From Chrysochromulina tobinii (lineage: Eukaryota; Haptophyta; Prymnesiales; Chrysochromulinaceae), in NCBI GenBank assembly GCA_001275005.1, contig JWZX01000520.1:1-10782 (forward strand): a stretch of DNA of 10,782 nucleotides, written 5' to 3'. Numbering within the stretch: position 1 is the stretch's first letter; each line of letters opens with the position of its first letter. This document shows positions 1-6,929 of this stretch, piece after piece. The notes under the pieces were generated by a model. The model ran no database searches and was not told the DNA's origin. It saw nothing but the letters and a program-made list of their open reading frames with translations. The position numbers and the translations under genes were made by a program.

Positions 1-309
1 CGGCCGCCGGCAGCCCGGCACGCGGGCCGGCGGCCGGGCCCGGGGGCGCGCGGGCGCCTCCGCAGACGATTTGAATATCGAATATGGTGTACCCGTCGTC
101 GGCGGGCTGCATAATATTTCAATTTAGTTAGGCTCGCCGTATTTCAGTCCCGAGTCCCATCGAATTGGGGGGGTGGGGTAAGTTGCACTCACATGTCACA
201 TGATACCTGAACGTAGAGCCGCGTGCGATCTACACGGGGACTCGCACGCAGTAAGACGGGCGCGGCCCGGCTATGTCCTGTGGGAAAACATCTACACGCG
301 GACGATGAA

Positions 310-323
<14 letters not shown>
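1..323. other. 3' flank of RPS23, no gene seen
   Basis: I see no supportable gene here. The first 60 bases are almost pure G+C. They are followed by an AT-richer island around 70-130 (gaatatcgaatat, ataatatttcaattta) and a G-run near 167-177. On the minus strand this stretch lies just downstream of the RPS23 stop codon, so it should hold that gene's 3' UTR and poly(A) site. I could not pick out a convincing poly(A) signal. Short open frames on both strands are compositional and match nothing I know. Confidence 0.5.
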
Positions 324-982
<659 letters not shown>

Positions 983-1294
983 GGTTCACTGCGGATCACG
1001 AAATCGGAAGCGGCGAGCGTCAGGCGGCGAACAAGCGGCTGAGGGACGCGATCAGGCATGGCCAGACGACCCGGCTGGCCTGCAGCGGCACGGGAAGAGG
1101 GGCAGGACGCGGCAGGAAGCATTACACGCGAGGGACGAGGACAGAGAGGAGACGAGGTTGTGGGGAAACAATCAGCTTTCTCATTTTGATGAGAAAATGT
1201 AAAATGGAATGTTGAAGACGAAGAGGCGACCGGCGTGGTCGTGAGCCCGTGACTTGCATCGAACTTGTCGCGCACGTGATAGTTGATTTTTGCC
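983..1294. promoter_or_regulatory. Divergent promoter region, RPS23 / PPCDC
   Basis: This 312-bp gap lies between two genes that start in opposite directions, so both 5' UTRs and core promoters should be here. Two elements stand out. One is a perfect 8-bp inverted repeat with a 4-base loop at 1177-1196 (tttctcat / atgagaaa). The other is a CACGTG palindrome (G-box/E-box type) at 1273-1278, 16 bases before the PPCDC start codon. I see no clear TATA box. The stretch around 1170-1215 is AT-rich compared with its surroundings. Minus-strand open frames across it are not supported as genes. Confidence 0.5.
1177..1196. repeat. Perfect 8-bp inverted repeat in divergent promoter
   Basis: The arms tttctcat (1177-1184) and atgagaaa (1189-1196) are exact reverse complements around the loop tttg. 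It lies 195 bp upstream of the RPS23 start and about 100 bp upstream of the PPCDC start. It could be a protein-binding palindrome or an RNA hairpin, but nothing else supports either. Confidence 0.5.
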
Positions 1295-2202
1295 ATGAAG
1301 CGCTCTCTCGAGGCCGTGTCCTCTGCTTCGGCCTCAGTTCCACCTGCACCCGAGGCTTCATCAGTACCTCCCGACGACCTGTCCGATTTGCCTGCTTCGT
1401 GGGCGTGCGTGTGCCTTGGCGTTTCGGGAAGCGTCGCTGCCGTCAAGGCCCCCAGAGCTCGCGCTTGCATTCCTGCGCCACGGCGTCAGTGTCGACCTCG
1501 TCGTCACCGGAGGCGGCGCACTCGCTGCTGCTATCGTCCTATCGCGGCGAACAGCCGTGGGCAAGGCTTGAGGCAATTGCGGCGGCGACTGCCCTGCACG
1601 GAGGCGTTGACGCGAACGACCAAGGCTGCGGCGGCAACGGCGGTGGCTCGGGTGCCACGCCTGCGGCGGCAGCCACAGCATCGCCGCCGTCGCTCCGTAT
1701 CTTCCGCGACGCCGACGAGTGGCGCACCTTTTCGATCGTCGGCCAAGACCCCGTCGTGCACATCGAACTCGCCAAGCGCAACCAACTGCTGCTGATCGCA
1801 CCACTGTGCGCCAACACTCTCGCGGCCGCGGCGCTCGGCCTGTGCGGCAACCTGCTCGGCTCGGTACTGCGCGCGTGGTACTACGATCTGGACGCCGCCT
1901 TTGCGACGCCGCTCGCGGAGCGTTACGGCGCGCACGCCGTTGACAAGCCCGTGCTCGTGGCACCCGCCATGAACACCTTCATGTGGCACCAGCGCGTCAC
2001 GGGCTCGCACCTGGCGGTACTCGAGGCGCGAGGCGTGCGTGTGGTGCCGCCAGTTGCCAAAAAGCTCGCGTGCGGCGACACGGGCGTCGGCGCGATGGCC
2101 GAGGTCCCGCAGGTGGTCCAGGCCGCCGTTGAGGCGCTCCGGAAGCACACGCAGGCGCAGGAGCAGGCCGTCCGCGAAGGTAGGCCGCCGTTTGTCCCGT
2201 GA
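1295..2202 (+). CDS. PPCDC: Phosphopantothenoylcysteine decarboxylase, two apparent frameshifts
   Basis: This is the FMN-dependent enzyme of coenzyme A synthesis that decarboxylates 4'-phosphopantothenoylcysteine to 4'-phosphopantetheine (HAL3/CoaC family). The start is ATG 1295 in gccATGa context. The fold's first strand and flavin loop, CVCLGVSGSVAAVKAP, are in one frame. PELALAFLRHGVSVDLVVTG continues it in a second frame after a five-C run (1449-1453). From RIFRDADEW to the stop is a third frame. The third part keeps the catalytic His in DPVVHIEL (codon 1759-1761), the substrate-binding Asn in APAMNTFMW (1972-1974) and the active-site Cys in KKLACGDTGVGAMAE (2071-2073). The reconstructed length is about 301 aa, against about 205-210 in plant and human enzymes. 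The excess is an N-terminal tail, a Gly/Ala-rich insert (about 1600-1690) and a short insert after RAW. Either the sequence has two indel errors or the gene is damaged or recoded. Confidence 0.92.
1449..1453 (+). other. Frame change 1 in PPCDC (C5 run)
   Basis: Reading through CCCCC gives AVKAPRARA and leaves the family. With four C's the frame gives AVKAPELALAFLRHG, the expected helix after the flavin-binding loop. The join is tight, so no intron fits. A homopolymer indel in the assembly is the simplest explanation. Confidence 0.8.
1557..1572 (+). other. Probable frame change 2 in PPCDC
   Basis: The second segment runs open from 1455 until TGA at 1569-1571. The third frame is already open here and carries the rest of the enzyme. 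Dropping one G of GGG (1559-1561) would give TAVARLEAIAAATAL. The exact point is not fixed: any one-base change between about 1515 and 1568 would do, because this part of the protein is poorly conserved. Confidence 0.55.
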
Positions 2203-2517
2203 GGTTACTGGCGCGCACGGGCGCACGGAGACACCGGCCGCGTTTTGAACTTTGTAAATTGAGTATCCCTCTTATACATGTAATTCACATGTATTGAATT
2301 GTCTCATGTCATGTTCAAGTCAAGTCTCGTTACATGTACACAACAAATTGTAGTATTGTGGGACGGACAAGATTATGGTTGCACTGGCTAACGGAGCACA
2401 ATGTGGACAGGTACACGATAGAAGATGGACTTGACTTGACTTGGCTTGATTTGAGACTTGATTCACGCCACGCAGCCGAGACGTCCTGTGGCTCTGGCTT
2501 CTGGATCTTATTTTCAC
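2203..2517. other. Intergenic, PPCDC 3' end and TPR gene 5' end
   Basis: This gap is clearly AT-richer than the genes on either side. It holds three ACATGT palindromes (2276-2281, 2287-2292, 2332-2337) and TTTGTAAAT near 2251, which resembles the TGTAA poly(A) signal of green algae. It also holds a pentamer-like acttg tract at 2428-2443 that is complementary to tcaagtcaagtc at 2315-2326. It should contain the PPCDC 3' UTR and the promoter and 5' UTR of the next gene. No gene is seen. Confidence 0.45.
2315..2439. repeat. 12-bp inverted repeat of an acttg motif
   Basis: The sequence tcaagtcaagtc at 2315-2326 is the exact reverse complement of gacttgacttga at 2428-2439, with about 100 bases between. 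The right arm continues as further acttg-like units to about 2460. If transcribed it could fold as a stem, but low sequence complexity makes chance pairing more likely than usual. Confidence 0.4.
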
Positions 2518-3705
2518 ATGACGGACGCAGCGGCGAGGGCGGAGGCGGCAAAGACCGCTGGCAACGCGGCCTTCACTGCGAAGAATTACGACGAAGCTAT
2601 CAAATTCTTCACAGAGGCCATCGAGGCCGATCCCACAAACCACGTCTTGTACTCCAACCGCTCGGGCGCCTACTGCGCCAAGGCAGACTTCAAGGCGGCG
2701 CTGTTGGACGCCAACGAGTGCATCAAACTGAACGAGCAGTTTGCCAAAGGGCACTCGCGGCGCGGCGCGGCCTACTTCGGGCTAAAGAATTGGCCGCAGT
2801 CGCAGGCGGCCTATGAGCGCGGCCTGGAGCTCGACCCGAACTCGGCCGCAATGAAAGCAGAGCTAGAGAAGGTGAAGCTGCAACGTGACCCGAAGGCACG
2901 CGCGGCGGCAGAGGCGGCGGCGGCGGGCGCGGGTGCCACTGGCGGTGGCGGCTACCAGCGCTTCCCGGGCGACCGGGGCGGCTTCCCGTCCTCCGGCTCT
3001 TGTGGTCCGCCCACAAACCCGACTGCCAAGTCAGCATCGACAGCACTCGGCGGTTTCGCGCTGGTGAGCGGCTTCCTGTACATGCTGCCCCTCTTCCCGC
3101 GCTACGCGATACCCATGTACAGGGGCTGCGTGATCTGCCTGTTGCTCCTTAGCATGCTGCACCTCGTCTCGGCCTTCGAGCTGAAATTCTCGACGCTTGT
3201 TGAGCCCAAGTTTAAGGCCGCTCAGGAGTCGCAAGGGTTGATGCTGCTCTTCATGCTGCTGATCCTGCCGCCCGTGCCGTTCGCGCTCATGCCCTTCCTC
3301 GCCCTCGCCCTGCTGCACTCGGTCCACGCCGTCAAGGAGCCGGCACAGAAGCTGCCCGGCCCACTCTCCACCTTCGTCGGCTCTCGCGTCGCCCAGCTCT
3401 GCACTCCTGAGGGACAGTTCCAAATCGCCTCTTTTGGCGCCGTCTCCGAGGTCATCTTGGCGGTGATGACCCCGGTGCTTTGCCTGGTCCAGGGCTTCCG
3501 CGCAGCCCTCCTTGGCTTCTTCTTCTTCCAGTATGTCGTGCGCCGCTCCCGTTCGAATGAGATGACCATGAAAGCGCTCGAGCTGCTCACCGAGCGCTCC
3601 GATAGCGTCTTCCGTCATCGGTACGTGCCCGCGCCGCTGCAGATCGTGTACTCGAATGCCAAGAAATTCATCGGACGCGCCTCGACGTCGACGTTCTTCC
3701 AGTGA
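2518..3705 (+). CDS. TPR-TMEM33/Pom33-like membrane protein
   Basis: This is a 395-residue, single-exon protein. Residues 8-118 form three TPR repeats plus a capping helix, most like the first TPR domain of HOP/STI1. K12, N16, N47, K77 and R81 have exactly the spacing of the five carboxylate-clamp residues that grip the EEVD tail of Hsp70/Hsp90. A Gly/Ala linker (about 125-170) follows. Residues about 175-345 hold hydrophobic segments at about 176-194, 201-220, 239-272 and 301-341. Together with the tail YVVRRSRSN...ELLTERS and the overall layout (LYMLPLF, LALLHSVHAV), this resembles TMEM33/Pom33, ER and nuclear-envelope proteins of about 247 aa in human. The start ATG at 2518 is preceded by an in-frame TGA at 2452; no ATG lies between. 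I infer a co-chaperone anchored in the ER membrane with the TPR domain in the cytosol. The TPR call is very sure, TMEM33 fairly sure. Confidence 0.9.
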   Translation: MTDAAARAEAAKTAGNAAFTAKNYDEAIKFFTEAIEADPTNHVLYSNRSGAYCAKADFKAALLDANECIKLNEQFAKGHSRRGAAYFGLKNWPQSQAAYERGLELDPNSAAMKAELEKVKLQRDPKARAAAEAAAAGAGATGGGGYQRFPGDRGGFPSSGSCGPPTNPTAKSASTALGGFALVSGFLYMLPLFPRYAIPMYRGCVICLLLLSMLHLVSAFELKFSTLVEPKFKAAQESQGLMLLFMLLILPPVPFALMPFLALALLHSVHAVKEPAQKLPGPLSTFVGSRVAQLCTPEGQFQIASFGAVSEVILAVMTPVLCLVQGFRAALLGFFFFQYVVRRSRSNEMTMKALELLTERSDSVFRHRYVPAPLQIVYSNAKKFIGRASTSTFFQ

Positions 3706-4378
3706 GCTGGGCGCGCGGGGACGGCGGGGCGGCAATCGGCGGGCGGGCGGGTCGCAAAAGATTTCTCGGGTCATGGCCTGCGCGGCCCGGGAGCTACAGA
3801 ATCGACGCCCTCTCTGCCGGTGTGTGAATCTCCCTCGCTCGCAAACAGAGGCGTTGTGTTCTCACAAAGTCAAAGCTGGAAAGCAGGGACACCTGTGACC
3901 TGACGACCCGTTTCACCTTAAATTATAAATCGCACCTTTTCTTTTCGACCGGCCCCGAACGGCGACGCGGCCCGGCGCGACCGAAAAGCATGCACGTTGT
4001 AATCGCTCGACGGCATTTAGTATATCCACGGCGCTTGGCGATTCGGATCGCCCGTCGATAACCATAAGAGCGGCGTCCTTTTTTGAAATTTGAATGCGAC
4101 CAAGTGCCAACAAAAGATTAGTCTCCAAGATAAAACTCAAATCCTCAAATGTATTTATGTGGAGTACATTGACCTAAAATGGTACATGTAGTCCCTGTTG
4201 TGTCTCTGTAGTGCCGTTCATGTAACCGACAAAAACACGTTTTCGTAGTGAACAACACACCGCGAAGGACGGGAGCTTGCACAGCTTCGTCGACGTTCGG
4301 CTTCGGAACAAAGCCGCACGCAGCCGTGCTTGACCCGGACCTCAGGACTCGAGGGACACAGGTAGCCGACACAGTCAG
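3706..4378. other. Intergenic between two plus-strand genes
   Basis: This 673-bp gap begins G+C-rich (about 3706-3800) and becomes AT-richer from 3915. A TATAAAT sequence lies at 3924-3930, but it is about 450 bp from the next start codon, so it is a core promoter only if the 5' UTR is long. An ACATGT palindrome recurs near 4183, as in the 2203-2517 gap. Minus-strand open frames of 75 and 84 codons (4140-3913, 4399-4145) resemble no family and are not called. I see no RNA gene. Confidence 0.4.
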
Positions 4379-6082
4379 ATGCAGCAGGTGATGCAGCATG
4401 TCGCTGAAGAGTCAGTAGTCAGCCCGGACCTTTTTGCCGACTATTTATCGTCGACACCAAGAGTCGACGACAGCCCGGAATTTCAGTACCAGCGGCTCAT
4501 CCTCGAGCTTCAGCTGCTTGAAGACCTACCACCAGAGAATCCTCCTGCACATGATGAGGCTGATGACAAAGCTTTCGCAATAGTGCATGAACAACTTCAA
4601 GCACTACGATGTGGTGGTCGGGCGGCAAAGTCAGAGGCGCCAATGCGTCTGCGGCGGCCAGAGCCGACGGCGCGAGTGCAAACAGCTCCGGAGCCGGCAG
4701 TGGCCAAGTCGGCAGCGCTACCAGTGCGGGCGGTTCGAGCGCCCGTAGTGGCACCGACCCTAGCAGCAGAACCGAACGTGAATGTAGATGAGATCCTGTC
4801 CAGCCTCAGCCAACTTGCGCAAGCCGTTCAGCAAATGCGCGAGCTCATTCCACGTGCGGCGGCCTCCGACGGACGCAGTGTCGCGCAACAAGTCCGCGAC
4901 ACTTTCTTGCCGGGGGGCATGTGCATCACTCCCGACCGTATGCGCAAGGGCCTGCACTACATTCAGGGCAACCGCGGCAGCCAGGAGCGCCGGGGCAGCA
5001 GCAGCAGTTCTTCCATCCGGGCAGCAGCGCACGAGGCGTCGACCCCGAGCGTGCTCGTCGAAAGCAATCCGAGCGCGGCTACCCATTCGTCGGCGTCGAC
5101 CAGCCGCCCCAAACTTGGGATGGCCTCTTTCTCGCCTGTGGGCATCTCGCCCCACCGCCTGCGAGCAGCGCCCATGTCCCCCGGCGCGTTTGCGGGATCG
5201 GACCCTTTGCGCCTGCCGGCGACGCCATCGCCAGCTCCGCCGTTGCCGGTGATGAACATACCGCCGCCAGTGCCGCCACCGATGAGATACATGCAACAAG
5301 CATCGTGGCCGACGTCATCGATGGCGATGCCGCCGCCGCCGCAACGGCAGATGCCGCAGATGCCGCAGATGGCACAGCTGCTGCCTTCGCCCATTCAAAA
5401 CTCAGCAGCGCAGCCGCCACCGCCACCGGTGTGCGGATGGGCAGCCACTTCAGCGTTGCCGCCACACTGCAGCTATGCCTACGTCCCCAGCCTGCCGTGT
5501 TCCTTCCCGGGCCAGCGTAGTGTGTCAGATGTGACCTTGAGCGTGCAGTCGAACGCGGCCAATCGCAACGAACTGCTGAGGCGGCTCGAGCAGCTCGAGA
5601 ACATCCCTAAGCCCTTCAAGGATCAGCAGCAGTGCCTTATGGAAGTCGAGCGTCTCGCCGGGCTTGCCAAGCGCATGCGACACGAGGCGACCATGCAGCG
5701 AGCTCCACCGACCCTGGCCATGGCTGGACCGCCCACCGTTTCCATGCCGGCTTCGGTATCGGCCTCGAAACCACTGCCCCATCCGCCCGTCGTGGCGCAG
5801 CATCTGGCCGACGGCTCGCCACGTGTGGCGAGCCTGCTCTGCCCTTCCTCTGTCCCACGACAAGCTCGCATCAACATACGAGAACAACACAAGGACGTCG
5901 CATCATACAAGAACCTCGTGAACCTCGAGGATGTACTAGGGGAGGAGCCTGTGAACCTCGTGAAGCGTGCATGCCAAATGTCCAAGGAGTTGACGGACGA
6001 GATTGCCAGGTTGAGGCAAGTCGTATCGCCGTATCAAGCTTCCGCATCAAGCTCAACCGCATCGGCATCGGCAGCTAACTAA
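4379..6082 (+). CDS. Low-complexity Pro/Met/Ser-rich protein, unknown function
   Basis: This is a 567-codon open frame that I do not recognise. ATG 4379 is the first start after an in-frame TGA at 4331. The parts visible are: an acidic N-terminus (about 1-75) with a predicted helical stretch around QYQRLILELQLLEDL; a second amphipathic stretch near 135-155 (EILSSLSQLAQAVQQM); a serine run near 205; a proline- and methionine-rich region (about 285-375) with PPPVPPP, MPPPPQ and PQMPQM patterns like WW- or SH3-domain ligands; a charged helical segment near 396-435 (NELLRRLEQLEN); and a C-terminal helical segment (about 515-550, ending EIARLRQVV) before a Ser/Ala tail. There is no signal peptide, membrane segment or catalytic motif. 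It looks like a scaffold or regulatory protein with coiled-coil ends, but that is inference. Support for its being real is the long open frame and organised composition; an unseen intron is possible. Confidence 0.62.
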   Translation: MQQVMQHVAEESVVSPDLFADYLSSTPRVDDSPEFQYQRLILELQLLEDLPPENPPAHDEADDKAFAIVHEQLQALRCGGRAAKSEAPMRLRRPEPTARVQTAPEPAVAKSAALPVRAVRAPVVAPTLAAEPNVNVDEILSSLSQLAQAVQQMRELIPRAAASDGRSVAQQVRDTFLPGGMCITPDRMRKGLHYIQGNRGSQERRGSSSSSSIRAAAHEASTPSVLVESNPSAATHSSASTSRPKLGMASFSPVGISPHRLRAAPMSPGAFAGSDPLRLPATPSPAPPLPVMNIPPPVPPPMRYMQQASWPTSSMAMPPPPQRQMPQMPQMAQLLPSPIQNSAAQPPPPPVCGWAATSALPPHCSYAYVPSLPCSFPGQRSVSDVTLSVQSNAANRNELLRRLEQLENIPKPFKDQQQCLMEVERLAGLAKRMRHEATMQRAPPTLAMAGPPTVSMPASVSASKPLPHPPVVAQHLADGSPRVASLLCPSSVPRQARINIREQHKDVASYKNLVNLEDVLGEEPVNLVKRACQMSKELTDEIARLRQVVSPYQASASSSTASASAAN

Positions 6083-6226
6083 CCTCGGCCTCCGTGCCAA
6101 CCACACTGTGCAACAACAACATTTCAGCCGCCCCACGCCACAGCCCACACCCTATCTTCTTCAGTGATACCAGCTGAGTGCGGACGGACGTAGTACTACG
6201 CACTACGGCGTGGTTGTGGGTAGAGC

Positions 6227-6270
6227 TCTACAGCTGTACCTGGGAGTAAGTCTACAGCTGTACCTGGGAG
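6227..6270. repeat. 20-bp direct repeat, two copies
   Basis: The unit tctacagctgtacctgggag occurs at 6227-6246 and again at 6251-6270 with the spacer taag. A partial third copy (gctgggag) follows at 6271-6278. Each unit contains a near-palindromic tacagctgta core. The repeat lies about 145 bp past the end of the 567-codon gene. Confidence 0.85.
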
Positions 6271-6383
6271 GCTGGGAGATCGAGATGCCACGTGGAGCGC
6301 GGCGGTGCAGGGAAACATAGGAGAACGTGACTCGCAGGACTCGGCGGGCGAGCCGAACGGCGCTGAGTCGGGCCCTCGAGCGG

Positions 6384-6426
6384 ATGGTTTCGTAATGGTT
6401 TCGTAATGGTTTCGTAATGGTTTCGT
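6384..6426. repeat. 11-bp tandem repeat, about 3.9 copies
   Basis: The unit atggtttcgta is repeated at 6384, 6395, 6406 and 6417. The last copy diverges after ten bases. It is a short minisatellite in the convergent intergenic region. No coding role is likely, because the period of 11 would change frame with each copy-number change. Confidence 0.9.
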
Positions 6427-6929
6427 TGCACGTGTCGACGCTCCGCGGTCGGGGCTCGAGGGCGGGGGCGGGCGGGGGTCTCCGCCCGCATGGTCGTGTC
6501 ACATCTCGACGTGTGCTCGGAGCTCGTAGCGCTAGCGGTTCGGTGCGGAGCGGGTCCGGACGCGGACCGTCCGGTCGCCGGGCCGCGGCGCCGCACGCGG
6601 CCGCACGGGCGCGCGGCGCGGGATTGTATCCGGGATTGCGCGATTCGGATTCGAAAGACGAAACGGAGTGGAAATGTGTTCAGGCGTGCGCGGCCGCTAG
6701 GTGTAAACTAACCATGCATCCAACTCACAACCCATGGTTATGATATTCGATCACCGGACCGGCGTATAATGATCTTATCGGCGGCATATAGCTTATACGT
6801 TATAGGGCGCGTCGCCGGTCGCGGATTCGGGATTGACGGTTGCTTCTCTCGATTCAGGCGAGTGATCATATCCCTGCCACCTCTCGGACGCCGATACTGA
6901 CGTCATCGGTGATGCCAGAGCCTTCACCG

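Larger units (their letters stand above)
6083..6929. other. Convergent intergenic region with short repeats
   Basis: This 847-bp gap lies between the ends of two genes that point at each other, so it should hold two 3' UTRs. It contains a 20-bp direct repeat in two copies (6227-6246 and 6251-6270), an 11-bp unit tandemly repeated nearly four times (6384-6426), a very GC-rich block (about 6430-6630) and an AT-rich block (about 6715-6815: tataatgatcttat, catatagcttatacg). Open frames up to about 114 codons exist on both strands, but they are repeat-driven or Arg/Pro-rich and resemble nothing. No tRNA cloverleaf was found. Confidence 0.45.

Noticed and set aside
1503-1572. A 70-bp (or 37-bp, from 1536) GT-AG intron that could explain the second PPCDC frame change
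   Set aside because: The borders are in the right phase, but the 70-bp version removes the conserved VVTG strand, the 37-bp version is implausibly short, and neither explains the first frame change.
1531-2226. Long minus-strand open frames opposite PPCDC (231 and 200 codons)
   Set aside because: They lie antisense to clearly conserved coding sequence and are Arg-rich, as expected of GC-rich shadows.
3031-3774. 247-codon minus-strand open frame opposite the TMEM33-like domain
   Set aside because: It mirrors the membrane-domain coding strand and has Glu/Gln/Arg-biased composition with no domain.
3913-4399. Two minus-strand frames of 75 and 84 codons in the 3706-4378 gap
   Set aside because: There is no family resemblance, and one overlaps the start of the plus-strand gene. 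A small real gene cannot be excluded but is unsupported.
4490-4520. eIF4E-binding motif (YxxxxL plus hydrophobic) in YQRLILEL of the 567-residue protein
   Set aside because: The residue after the leucine is Glu instead of hydrophobic, so the motif is not met.
4690-4745. tRNA-like promoter boxes (tggccaagtcgg and ggttcgagcgccc with a perfect 5-bp stem)
   Set aside because: The space between the boxes is too short for an anticodon arm, no acceptor stem pairs, and the segment lies inside the 567-codon open frame.
6203-6743. Several 70-114-codon frames on both strands in the convergent gap
   Set aside because: They cross the 11-bp and 20-bp repeats or the GC-rich block, overlap one another and resemble no protein.
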